Below are positions 49,334 through 59,796 of a stretch of 64,000 nucleotides of DNA, piece after piece. This DNA is from Triglochin maritima (Eukaryota; Streptophyta; Magnoliopsida; Alismatales; Juncaginaceae): contig OY821775.1 in the NCBI GenBank assembly GCA_963682175.1, forward strand, positions 14,604,501-14,668,500. Direction: 5' to 3'. The position numbers and the translations under genes were made by a program. The notes under the pieces were generated by a model. The model worked only from the letters and a program-made list of their open reading frames with translations, ran no database searches and was not told where the DNA came from. Within the stretch, counting starts at the first letter, position 1, and every line of letters starts with the position of its first letter.

Positions 49334-51381
49334 TGTAGGATTTCTAGTTTAATTGTACATATATATTTTCGAATTTTTTTTGTACAATAAGGATCATTCA
49401 TATATTTTCTACGATTTGGTTTTCATGCATGCATCGGTTTGTTTTAATGATTGTTTAAAACACATTAAAACAAACATTGGGCTCTTAAATTCATACCTAG
49501 AAGTTCTCTGAAACTTCTTGAAGATCCGGAGACGTTGAGGATGCTTGTTGCTGCGCCGGATGCCTCCGAGTATTCACCAAACTCTAAACAAGATCGGAGA
49601 GAGAAGAACTAACCTCTCAATCTCCAATAGGGTTTAGAATCTAATTACTAACCCCTCCTTAGTTCGCTTGAGAAGAAGATCTCTGAAACTAAAAACTAAA
49701 CTTAAGAATTAAGGAAATTTCGTGGATAATTATGGAGAGAGAAGTTTGCACAAGGAGATAATGAATTAATTGATTAGGTAATGAGATAAACTTGTATTTA
49801 TAAGTTCTCTCCAAATTACCTATTCATGTGCAACCACTTGCCCATGATTTCATGCAAAGTTCCATCTAACCATCTGTTATTTGTCAACAAATAATCTCAG
49901 CCACGAATTAAATCAGCTATGGACTAATTCCATGCATGATCTAATTAATTCTTAAATTAATTCTGCAGAAAACCGTCTGAACCGGTCGACCGTTAGGAAG
50001 TTTGGTCGACCGTTCGAACCAAGTTTCGGTCGACCGTTAGACACTCGGTCAACCATTCTCAACAGTAAAACTATTTCATCGCAATGTTCGGTCAACCGAC
50101 CGATAGATTCGGTCGACCGTTCCGAACAGACAAAAATTCCCTGTTATCGGTCGAGACGTGTCCGGTCAACCGTGCATCCTTCGGTCGACCGTTTATTGTT
50201 CATCGGTCGACCGTTTTTGCACAGCACTGCAGTTTTGTCAAATTTCGGATTAACCCCTACAAAATCTGACATTTCGGGATTAGTAATAAATTCACAACTT
50301 ATGTAACATATTATCCTATGTAATGATAAATCATTACACCCCATAATATTTACATCACATATGAATTTAATTTAGATTCTAATTATGTTATTAATCACAA
50401 CATAATTTTGATTTTGCTTTGTCCACCCCATGTGTCATATTTTCTACATGAAACCCGACACATCCTATGAACTCAAAATCCTCATTTTTTCCCAGTTTTG
50501 TGGTGTGACTTATGGGAGGATCTAGACTAAGTTGCCAGTGATATTAAGATCTTAATATCACAAGCTATAAGCGGTATCTAGCTACACATTATAGCTCCCA
50601 ATTAGTTAGATGTCTTAATTCCACTCGAACCAAAACCCGATCCATTTAGTGATGACGTGCACCACTTGTGTCCGTCCCTTGCCTCATGATATTAAGAATA
50701 CACACAAAGTAGTATTGTGTCATCTTTGTATTAGTATTCATTTCTTGATCTCTTTAAGGTAGTTATAAATATGTGACTTAACTCAAATCACATTGTCCAC
50801 ATTATAACTTTACTTTATCAAGGGGCCCACTAATATCATCACTCAATTAAGAGGGGCAATGATAATCTTTTGACTAACTATCTTCTCCAACAAAAGTCAT
50901 ACTTAACCAACTAATGTCTTTGCACTACACTCATTGATATCTTAAGACACTAGTCTAATTAAGCACTCCTTAAGCGATCGGATATAAGTCTCATATCAAA
51001 GGACCAAGGACACAGTAAAATATTAATGACACAGAAACACATTTCTATAATATTTTACTTGTTAGGTCAATTCGATATACAAAAGTAATATTTTCCTCTT
51101 TTGCGTACCCGTGTTGTCACTCACTTGTAGAGTTACAATGATTTATGACCAACACGACAATCTTAACTCGGTAATAAATGTCTCATGTTTATTACCATGA
51201 TTGCGAATATCTTTTGCTTTATGTAAACCAATATCTTTTAGAGCCCTACGGTTAAGGACCAAGAGCCTCTTCCTTAACACTTCTAAAAGACGAATAGCAT
51301 AAAGAAGGAACAAAATGATTTCTCATTCAATTCATAATAATTGACATTTAAAAGTAAAACTTTTAGAACACATTCTCTTCA
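49334..51381 (-). mobile_element. Solo LTR-5, family of copia element 1
   Basis: 2048 bp; on the minus strand TGAAGAGAATGTG to GAAATCCTACA. GGTGG duplications at 49329-49333 and 51382-51386. It matches the 3' LTR of copia element 1 throughout, including the palindrome cluster (49982-50215) and the TATAAATA box. No internal sequence is left. It supplies the complete reference for the shortened 5' LTR at 3144-4490. Confidence 0.92.
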
Positions 51382-51386
51382 GGTGG

Positions 51387-52282
51387 GTGGTCAGCTCACA
51401 TATGATTATTCTCATCTTTTGGACGAGGAAATCACAAAGATTCAGAAGTTGGCAAGGATAGAAGACGATGCCCTGAGAGAGGCAGGAAGAAGAGGAAACA
51501 AGACAGCAAGCCCAAGAGGATCAACTGCGATACTTTCAGGGGTTCGGTACACTTCCATCGGCCTCGGTCCGGACAAAATACACTTAGAGCACTCTTAACA
51601 GTCTCCAAACTGCCGGGCGGTTGGTTGAAGGGGAGCCACGTCGAAGAAGGAGAAAGAACACACATCACCCGCCTGGGCGGAAAATGGTGCGGGAATCTGC
51701 CCCCCCCCCCCCCCCCCCCCCCCCCCATTGGTTTCTGATTTTTTCTTTAATATAAAAAAAAATGTTTAAATATGTTAACAATTATTTTAAAAATAATTTT
51801 AAATCGTTTTTTCAAAAAAAAATGAACATTTGTTTTTTATTTGTTTGTTTTTTTTTATTTTAATATTTTTGTGTTTTATCCAAAATTGATCTACAAATGA
51901 CGTGGAAGTAAAAGAATGCGTTTGAGTTGTTTTTGGGTGCAGTTAAGGAAGCGGTGCACTATGTTAGTCGGCTCCGTTTGTTTCCTAGGAAGCGGTGCAC
52001 TATGTTACCTAGCTTGTATCCCTTGGGGGGAAGGGAATATTTTGTTATGGTTTGTTGTGAAACCAAACCTTTTTATTTATGAACTGGAGCCCAGCCAATT
52101 ATGAAACAAAAAATACAATGTGGAACAACATTTTTCTTATTCTTATAAGAATAAGAAAAGGACACCTTTATTGTCATGTGAAAACATCCAATATGATAAG
52201 CTTTAAATTTTAAATGAAATCAAAAGATAATACTTCAACTTTTAATTATCAAAATACTTTTTTATGTAATTGATCACTATAA
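51387..52282. other. Interrupted open frame, C homopolymer, otherwise no gene
   Basis: 51387-51598 is open on the plus strand (QLTYDYSHLLDEEITKIQKL and onward). The same frame is open in the DNA left of solo LTR-5 (KLVDVTSGTSSHTCTL), so the LTR may have split an exon. I do not recognise the protein. A run of 27 C lies at 51700-51726 and AT-rich DNA follows. Confidence 0.4.
51700..51726. repeat. C homopolymer, 27 bases
   Basis: Uninterrupted C run. Its exact length may be unreliable because homopolymers are error-prone in sequencing. Confidence 0.85.
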
Positions 52283-52402
52283 ATTAAGGATGAATCAACA
52301 GCAGCAATACATTAACTATCAGCAGCAACTGAATAAAACTAAATGTATCATCATCACCAACCGAAAAAAGAAAAAGAAAAAAAGGTTTAACTACACTGAT
52401 AA

Positions 52403-54500
52403 TCACCAAGCCTTGAGAGGATACCTATGGATGCAATCCTTCCAAGGATTATCAGAATCCATGGAAGAATCACGTAGAGACCTCCAAACCAGACTACAAA
52501 CCTTGAACCCTGTCCCGAACGCCAACATCCACATCCTATCTCCCTTCTTAATACTTCCCTTCGCCTCCATGTACGCCAGCTCGTACAACACAAGGCTGCT
52601 CGTGGTGTTCCCGAAGCGGTGCAGCGTCATCCTGGCCGCCTCCGTCTCCTCCTCCCTCAGCCTCATCACCCTCCCCACTGACTCGATCACCGCCTTCCCC
52701 CCCGTGTGGATGCACATGTGCTCGAACGCCGTCCCGAAATCCGGTACGTGCGCCTTCTCCGGCTTACGGAGGTACGAGGAGAGGTGTTTGTAGGCGTAGA
52801 GGAGGAGTTGTGAGAGGGGGAGCACGCGAGGGGCGAGGGTGCGGATGTGTTCTTTTAGGCCCTCGCTTGCGACTCGGATGAGGTCCTTTTTGAGGGACAT
52901 GCCCAGCTTGCCTTCTTCGTCCTCGGCTTGGAAGGCGGCGTGGTAACACGCGTCGTCGGCACCACGGTGGGTGCGCAGGGAGGTGAGAAGCTCCATTTTG
53001 GCTGTTTTGCGGCGGGACGGGTCGTTGGTAAGGATCGCGGCGGCTGTGCCCATTCGAAAGATGCAGTTCGTCACAAGCATGGACCTGCATTATATCACGT
53101 AGTTACACATATATAATGTTAATCGCACCTATATATAACATTCATTATTGGATTATTTGTTTCTTAATTATTTTTAGGTAAATATCAATGTTATCTGGAT
53201 ATTACGAAATTAAAGTGTTCTGTAAGTACTTTTGAATTATTTGAACTTTGAAGTGTACAAATGAAATTATCTTTTTTTAGGGCATATATAAATGAAATGA
53301 AATTTTCATAATAAACAAACTTATACATATACTTGTAGGCTCGTAGGTAGCTGACAACGATTACATTGATGGTTATTTATAGTTTGGGATGTTTATTCCG
53401 ATGTTTAGATCAGTGGCTTGTTGTAGTAACCCGACTCTTTGTCCATTTTATAGTGTTCCAAAATATTTGTCCTAATATGTTGTTATTTACAACTATATTT
53501 TGATGTAATAAAGTTAAATGAAATACTTTAAATGGTATAAGATTTTATTTTTTTTGAAATGGTTAGAATGCATTAAAATTAAATATACATCGGAATGGTA
53601 TAAATATTTTCACCGGGATTCGAAATGGTGACGGACTATCCGTTGATCTACACTACCTGTCTAAATGGTTTAGGATATTATGACTTGGTCCCAAAACATT
53701 CGTTTAGACTCCATTAAACCCTCCACAGCCAGTGTTAAACCTTCGAATTAACAACAAAAATTAAAGCGCGCACGAACGTAATTAATTACCTACCTGTCTT
53801 CCCCGAAGTACCAATTAAGACTAATGCTCTCGGTAACAACAACCAGAGCATATCTGACACGCCTCCTCGAGTCCCCGGCCAGAATCCTCGCGGCGAGGTC
53901 GACCGACATCGCGCCGGACCCACACCCCATCCCACCAAGATTATACGTCTTCACGTCCTCCCTAAACCCGTACTTACTCACAAGCACGGCCGACAGCGAC
54001 GGCGCCGGAGCAAACGTCCCGCACGTGACAACCACAACGTCAATCTCCGACACCTCCACTGCCGTCTTCTCCAGCACGGCGTCCACCGCCGAGAACATGC
54101 CCTCTTTCGCCTCCTCCATCGCGGAGGCGTGGGTCGGGTCGTGGTTTTCCGAGAAGACGAAGTCGGGGGCGTAGGTCTCGTCGCCAAGGCCGGACTTGAG
54201 ATAGAGGGACTTCATGAAGGTCTCGGCTTTCGGGGAGAAGCGGCCGCAGCGGCGGAGGAAGAACTGGCAGATTTCGAAGGAGCAGCGATTGACTGGGGAG
54301 GGGAGGTGGCAGGAGTAGTCGAGGAGGAGGACGGGGGAGGGGAGGGTGGAGAGGTAGAGGAGGAAGAGGATGGCGAGGGGGAGGAGGAGGAGAGGGTGGA
54401 GGAGGGTGGTGAGGTAGGGGAGGAAGGCCTGGAGGGTTAGGGTTAGGGTTAGGAGGGTTATGCAGGAGAGTTGGAGGAGTTTGGTTCGGGACTTTGCCAT
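52403..54500 (-). CDS. 3-ketoacyl-CoA synthase (very-long-chain fatty acid elongase condensing enzyme)
   Basis: Two exons, 54500-53794 and 53084-52403, joined across a 709-bp GT-AG intron within an Arg codon (AG|G), give 462 residues. KCS enzymes condense malonyl-CoA with a long-chain acyl-CoA in the ER fatty-acid elongase that supplies waxes, cutin or suberin lipids, sphingolipids or seed oils. Residues about 8-60 form one or two hydrophobic membrane segments, followed by a FAE1/CUT1-type domain with KSGLGDETYAP. The catalytic residues are present: Cys193 in NLGGMGCGSG, His362 in HTGGK, Asn395 in RFGNTTSS. Their spacing of 169 and 33 matches the FAE1 family (168 and 33). The splice restores the conserved WYFGEDRSML. 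The Cys is followed by GSG where CSAG is common. I chose the ATG at 54500 because the upstream in-frame ATG (54590) lies beyond the TATA box. The paralogue is not assigned. It is the only intact host gene seen. Confidence 0.93.
53085..53793 (-). other. Intron of the KCS gene
   Basis: Begins GTAGGTAATT and ends ATAATGCAG. It is strongly AT-rich against GC-rich exons. No other gene or element recognised inside. Confidence 0.88.
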
Positions 54501-54542
54501 TGTGGTTTTGGGTGTGGAAGAGGGAGGGGGTTTGGGGGTGTG

Positions 54543-54550
54543 TTTATATA
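54543..54550 (-). promoter_or_regulatory. TATA box of the KCS gene
   Basis: TATATAAA on the minus strand, 42 bp before the chosen ATG. This implies a very short 5' leader and excludes the ATG at 54590 as the usual start. Confidence 0.65.
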
Positions 54551-54590
54551 CTGGGAGCCTGGGAGAACCGGAGAAGAGGAAAAGTTTCAT

Positions 54591-55679
54591 GCATATTAGT
54601 TTTTTGAAAGTTTTTGTTTAACGGGAATACATAATTTTTATGGAAAGTAGAAAAAAAAGTTTTGAAACTCCCACTTGCGACGTTTAATGCCGAAGTAGGA
54701 ACCACTGGTACGAGTGTAATCCAAATTTGAACATTTTTCGATTCTTATGTTTTTTATTTTGGCTACTCTAAATCAATCCTATTTTAAAATCCCAGACATA
54801 TGTAACATATTAATAACAGTTGAGATTCGATTTTTAGTGATATTTTTCAAAAAAAGCTTTATTTGAATTTTTTAAAAATTACATTTTTTATTATAAATTG
54901 TTATTTGTTTTGATTATTAGTTTCAAATTAAAAATCTAGCCAAGCAACCTTTGCTGAATAAGTGCAACTTATTTATTTATTTTTTTGATTTCATCCACTC
55001 TACTACCACTCCCATCTTCATTTTTTAAAATCCAAAGTCCAAAATTTTGGACGAGATTTGCTGAGATTTGAATCCTGATGTTGAATATTTCGAAAAATGA
55101 TCTACCAACTGACTAGTCCAGTTGATAATAAGTGTATTTTTTTGAAGTAGAGTAACGCATATATTTGAAAATATTTTAGAAAATAAAACTTCAAAGTAGT
55201 GCATGTTATTGGAGTTGAAATGTATGTATGCATGTATTAATTGTGGGAGTACTGGTTGTTGGGAAGTGTAGTCGTGTTTTCTTTCTTCTCGATAATCAAG
55301 TGGAGTCGTGCTTGAGACAATTTTGTTATCGTACATGATTTTTCTCTCCAAAGTTTATCTTGTACATGATTGACTTTGGGTAAACATGGGCATCGCTGTT
55401 TTAGCCATTTAGCCAGTAATGACAGAATAAAGGTAGACATGTACAACTATTCCCGGAGAAAATTCACACAAACGAAAGCTTTAGTCACAGCCATTACCAC
55501 CCCAATATATACTGAATGATCTTGTCTTGGTTATATAGGCGTCCTATTGATAAAATAGCTGAACTGGTCAGCCACTTGGTGAGGAAAGAAATGAAAACAT
55601 TACCATTTGTTGCTCGGGAGAAATCGTACCATAAAGAAGCTTGAAGTGTAGCCATTACACTTCAACTGTACACAGTTAA
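54591..55679. other. KCS upstream region, no gene seen
   Basis: AT-rich DNA between the KCS promoter and the young LTR retrotransposon. No recognisable regulatory cluster or coding frame. Confidence 0.55.
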
Positions 55680-57235
55680 TGATTGACATCATTTCATGCT
55701 CATATTTGTATCTTATATCGATTATCTTACACCTAAGAAATGCTACGTGACGAGTTTTATGTTTAGTTTTCAGGAATAAAGAGGTTTGAAGAGAAGAGCC
55801 ATGAAAGGACCCAAAATCTGGGAAAAAGGACTGAATGGTGAGATCTAGGGACCAAGATGCAAGGGAGAAGGACCTGAATGTAAGACAGAAGGACCTAAGA
55901 GCAAAACAGAATACTCCACACCACCATGGGGAGTATTTTACAAATTCTATTCGGGTCGGAGCTCCAACAAGTCGAGTAACCGCATCAAAGACCAACAATA
56001 CCAGAAAGCAAAGCCCACAACAAATTCCAACACGATCCGACAATTTTGGACCGCTAATTGGCGGTCTTGGACCGCTAATTGGCGGTCCATATTGCTCAGG
56101 ATCCGTCGAAATTTCTTCTGGACTTGTATTAATGTTCGTTTAGGCTATTTTTGGTATTGGTTAAGTCCCACATCGGGGGATTGTCCCCGATTAGCTTTTC
56201 CCATGCTTATAAATAGAACTCTTCACCTTCCATTGTAATTACCCATTGCTTGGTGGCATTCTCTCTACTAAGGAGTGAGCCTTGAAGCAAAAACTCAAGG
56301 TGGAGAAGAATGCTACCTTCAATGTGAGTCATTTGTTAATAAAATAATTCTTCTAGTTTCTTTTAATCTTGTCTTTTAATTTGTGCATGTTTGTTTAGTC
56401 TTTCATTTCCTTTTATGTTTCTTTAATGCTTCTTGTCTTCTTAGTTAACTTTCATTTCAGTATTATGCTTTCTTTTGCTAATATAGTTAGTGTAATGAGT
56501 AGTGAGTAGTTCCATCCCCATTTGGGGGGTGGAGAAATATGTGATATAATTATGTAGTGTATTAAGTGTGTGTTATTTTTATCCCTTGAGCTTTATATGA
56601 TTTCCATAACCATCTAATGGGTCTCCACTCTTATCTTTGATATGCTAATGCTCTTGAATGAAGCTTAGCTTATGCTTTGATTAGTGGACCTATTTTATGG
56701 GGAATGATAAGGTTAGGATATGGATGAAGTTAATATTGGAAACACAAGTTGTAGTGTATGAGCTCTTGTTGCCTTTACCTTAGCTAATGTCTTGTATGTT
56801 TTAATGATGTAGTGAAATCTTAATTCATGTGGAGGCATAGTAGGGTATAGTCTTTATACTTGAGTTCATGTAGCTTCATTCCAATTATTGTCTTGTATGT
56901 TTTAATGATGTAGTCTTATCTTAATTCATGTAGAGGCAAAGTTGGATGTAGTTTTATGATTTCATGCACTACATGTTGTGACGAGCTTAATGAACACACA
57001 CACACTTCTTTATGTTCACATTATTTCTCTACCCCCTTTGGGGTTTAGTTTTTCTTGCTTCTTTTCCATTTCCATTTGCATCTTAGTGTAGTTTAGTGTA
57101 ACCAACCTTTCTTCCCTTTCTTTACCTCTCGCCTTCGCACAAACCAAGTGTCGACACACCTCCCAGTGGACGACCCGTATTTGCCACCGCTTCATCGCGG
57201 CCGTGCACTTGCGGTTTTAAATAAAACGTTCAACA
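55680..57235 (+). repeat. 5' LTR of the intact element
   Basis: TGATTGACATC to AACGTTCAACA. It holds paired palindromes (56049-56066 and 56070-56087), the stem TCGGGGGATTGTCCCCGA at 56173-56190, TATAAATA at 56208-56215 and AATAAA at 56338. The solo LTRs at 2515, 17464 and 33914 and the partial element at 21365 share its layout. Confidence 0.95.
56208..56215 (+). promoter_or_regulatory. TATA box of the family A LTR
   Basis: TATAAATA, 17 bp after the conserved GGGGATTGTCCCC stem and about 120-160 bp after the palindrome pair. The same spacing is seen in solo LTR-2 and in the 3' LTR. Confidence 0.75.
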
Positions 57236-57241
57236 AGTTTT

Positions 57242-57259
57242 TGGCGCCGTTGCCGGGGA
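57242..57259 (+). other. Primer-binding site of the intact element
   Basis: TGGCGCCGTTGCCGGGGA, six bases past the LTR; the Athila/Tat-type tRNA-primed site. Confidence 0.92.
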
Positions 57260-57394
57260 GGTGCTCTGTCCAGACGTTGGTTTGGACGATTCGAGGGGTT
57301 TTTAATTTTTTGTTTTCAGTTTTTCTTAGTGGAAGGGAACCTGAGGATCAAGGGGAAGCGACTGGAGTAATTGGAGAGCAAACGACCCCAAAGT

Positions 57395-57433
57395 GACCGC
57401 CAATCAGCGGTCTGGGACCGCCAATTGGCGGCC
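57395..57433 (+). repeat. Leader palindrome pair, family A
   Basis: GACCGCCAATCAGCGGTC (57395-57412) and GACCGCCAATTGGCGGCC (57416-57433), 136-174 nt downstream of the PBS. They match the pair in U3 of the same element (56049-56087) and the leader pair of the truncated relative (21703-21742). AATT in the loop is itself self-complementary. Confidence 0.8.
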
Positions 57434-58368
57434 TGGTGAGCCTCAATTGCTCTCAAATTTGTTTCAGTTGTTATGTTGTTCACTTTAGTTATCTGGGAGC
57501 CCAATTTTGCATGTTGTGATCTTTAGTTTGCTCCCAGATTTAATTTCAATCCCCTTTAATCAACTTGGACCATAAAACTCAAAGCAAAAGATTAGACTTC
57601 TTGCCATCTAGGTCATGCATCATATGTAGACCTTGCATGCATCTTTCTTTTCTTTGCTTTACATTTTGTCGTTGATTGCTGGAGCGAGGTACGCATTCCT
57701 TATCACTCATTCACGCATTAGGACATTCATTAGTGAGTAAGGTTTGCATCGTAACAAGAGTGAGGTGAGTGCTTGTTTGGTGAGTTGCTTGCTAGCCTAA
57801 GATTTCAAAACATCTTTAAGGGGCATCACCTATAGACTTCAAAGATAAGGTGGGGGATTTCATCACCCCTCCCTTAGCCCCAAAAAGCACACTCAAGTAA
57901 AGCCTTAACTAAAAGCAAGTAGACATTGGCCCTAGGAATTCGGACGCACTAGGAGAGTAATCTAGTTGAGACCGCCATGACCTGATCGGCGTTGCCTACC
58001 TTGTCGATAGTAGGAGGTACTGGATCTCCGGATCTGGTATCACTTGCTGGGCATTGTGGTCCTCGTTGTAGGGAGGTGAGGCGTGTCGAGGCTAGTGACC
58101 TCGAAGTTAGGCGTCGTCTAGCCTAAGGACCCATTGCCTTACATTGTTTGAGCCATGCTTGCTAGTTAGGCTTCTACCTTCACCCTGTACCCTCGCTAGC
58201 TCTAGGGATTCTTCCCTTCTCCTCTGAGTCATCTTCTTCTCACCTTCTTCTACGTTATAGTCTCCTCCCCTTTACACTCTCTGTTAGCGTTTTAGGGTCG
58301 AGTCGAGCACTTTTTGCGAGCTTAGCCTCGTGGTGGTGAGAGTGATCGACTCGAGAGTTTTTCTTGAG
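57434..58368 (+). other. Untranslated leader of the intact element
   Basis: No conserved coding frame seen. No capsid-type gag domain is recognisable before the ORF, although this is where the Athila-like relative encodes it. Confidence 0.6.
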
Positions 58369-59796
58369 ATGGATGGTTACATGGGCGACCATCCATATCA
58401 TTGTTGGGACCAGGACGATTCTCCCTGGTACTCCGGACCCATGCAACCTGGGGTGGCTCAGACTAACACCCCGTATGGTTGGGATGATCGCAATTGTGTC
58501 ACTGAGCAATCTTCGTATTGGGGTAACATGAGAGAGGCACCGACTGCTAGACCACCATCTAGTTACGTCGGATCATATGTTGGTCATCAAACTGAGACAT
58601 TACAAGAACCTTTGGCCTCTTTCATGCATGCGGTAGACGACATGAGTGCACCGGTGGCTCCAGTAGCCGTACCGTGTCACTATTGTGGGTTGAGTGGTCA
58701 TGATTTCGGGGAATGTCCTTATGTTCCCCCAGAGCCTGAGTATGAGCATACATTTTCCCAAAATGCTCATTATGACCATTACGCATCCGCGTACAACCCG
58801 AGAGGGATGGATTCGTGGGGAGACAATTCGTATTCAAATTCTTATACATCATTTCCACCCCAATATCCTCCTCCCGAATTCCCAGAATTCTACCAACACC
58901 CCACTTCAAATCATTGGACTCATTCTCAGCCCATCAACACCCAACCCCAAAATTTCCCAAGATCTGACTTGGACCTCCTCGTTGACCGCATACATAATCT
59001 GACACTTCAAGTGAGTCAACTGACGCAACAATTAAGTGAGGAGAGTGACATTTCATGTCAGCATGAGGATTCTTCTTTTGATATCGAACCACCACCACAT
59101 CCACAAATTCAAAGCACAACCTTTCAAAGTCAAACTCCTAGTCAGTCTGAGGGACTTGGGGTTTCAATTCACGATCACTTAGTGGAGGATTCGATTCAAA
59201 TTGAGAATAACTTGGACCAGCTTCATTATGAGTCGGCACAGGATTGTGCCTTATCTTTTTGTCCCGTGGCCCTTGAGCCACATGATCTTCATTTTGATCC
59301 TCTTAAGGACCCACCTCTGGTGGAGCAAGAGCTCCCTAGTACCCTCAACTTCAAACAACCTGATGAGAGTTTGCCTCTCACTATTGTTCCTGATCATCTT
59401 GGAAATGATGGAACATCAAACAACTACATTGCTCATGAGGGTATTAGGAGTTCATTGGAGGATACTTTGGGTATGAGACCCACTTCTTGTTCTCCTGGTG
59501 AGTTGGACATGCATAACGAGGTGCTTGACCTCGTTCCGACCCACCAGCCTGTTGGTTGGAGAGTTTGGATTGATGATCATAACTTCAGTTCCGCAACGGG
59601 AGATATTTTTCTTCCGTTGCCCCTTATTTCCCAAACTCTCGAGAGGTTCAAGCTCTTTCAGTTTGATCCTTTGAATGAGACGCCTTTGCGTCCAATTCAT
59701 GAACCTCTCGTTTCATCTGGTGCTCTTTGTGAAGGGGGCCCACGCATGCGTATTCTGGCCCCGCGTGGTGTCATGTTCCCTTTCCAAGTGCATTGA
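58369..59796 (+). CDS. Gag-like zinc-knuckle protein of the non-autonomous element
   Basis: 475 residues from ATG 58369; upstream codons are open but start only with GTG. Residues 1-100 are polar, without a capsid domain. A perfect CCHC zinc knuckle (Cys103, Cys106, His111, Cys116; CHYCGLSGHDFGEC) follows, then YASAYN, an Asn/Pro/Gln-rich linker and a heptad-like segment (about 195-222, DRIHNLTLQVSQLTQQL). This order parallels the nucleocapsid and coiled region of the Athila-like gag at 15765-15430. Residues 230-475 are acidic and Pro/His-rich and match no family I know; no DTG or DLGA protease site is present. It probably binds element RNA and joins particles made by a helper. The frame is unbroken, unlike every other element gene here. 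Confidence 0.88.
   Translation: MDGYMGDHPYHCWDQDDSPWYSGPMQPGVAQTNTPYGWDDRNCVTEQSSYWGNMREAPTARPPSSYVGSYVGHQTETLQEPLASFMHAVDDMSAPVAPVAVPCHYCGLSGHDFGECPYVPPEPEYEHTFSQNAHYDHYASAYNPRGMDSWGDNSYSNSYTSFPPQYPPPEFPEFYQHPTSNHWTHSQPINTQPQNFPRSDLDLLVDRIHNLTLQVSQLTQQLSEESDISCQHEDSSFDIEPPPHPQIQSTTFQSQTPSQSEGLGVSIHDHLVEDSIQIENNLDQLHYESAQDCALSFCPVALEPHDLHFDPLKDPPLVEQELPSTLNFKQPDESLPLTIVPDHLGNDGTSNNYIAHEGIRSSLEDTLGMRPTSCSPGELDMHNEVLDLVPTHQPVGWRVWIDDHNFSSATGDIFLPLPLISQTLERFKLFQFDPLNETPLRPIHEPLVSSGALCEGGPRMRILAPRGVMFPFQVH

Noticed and set aside
52290..52793. Plus-strand frames across 52290-54440
   Set aside because: They are antisense shadows of the KCS exons, open because of the high GC content.
54434..54451. 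Three TTAGGG-like units, telomere-like repeat
   Set aside because: They are codons of KCS exon 1 read on the other strand (alternating Leu and Thr). Plant telomeres are usually TTTAGGG and the run is too short.
54498..54590. KCS start at the ATG of 54590
   Set aside because: It lies upstream of the TATA box at 54550-54543 and would add a Pro-rich stretch before the membrane segment; the ATG at 54500 has better context.
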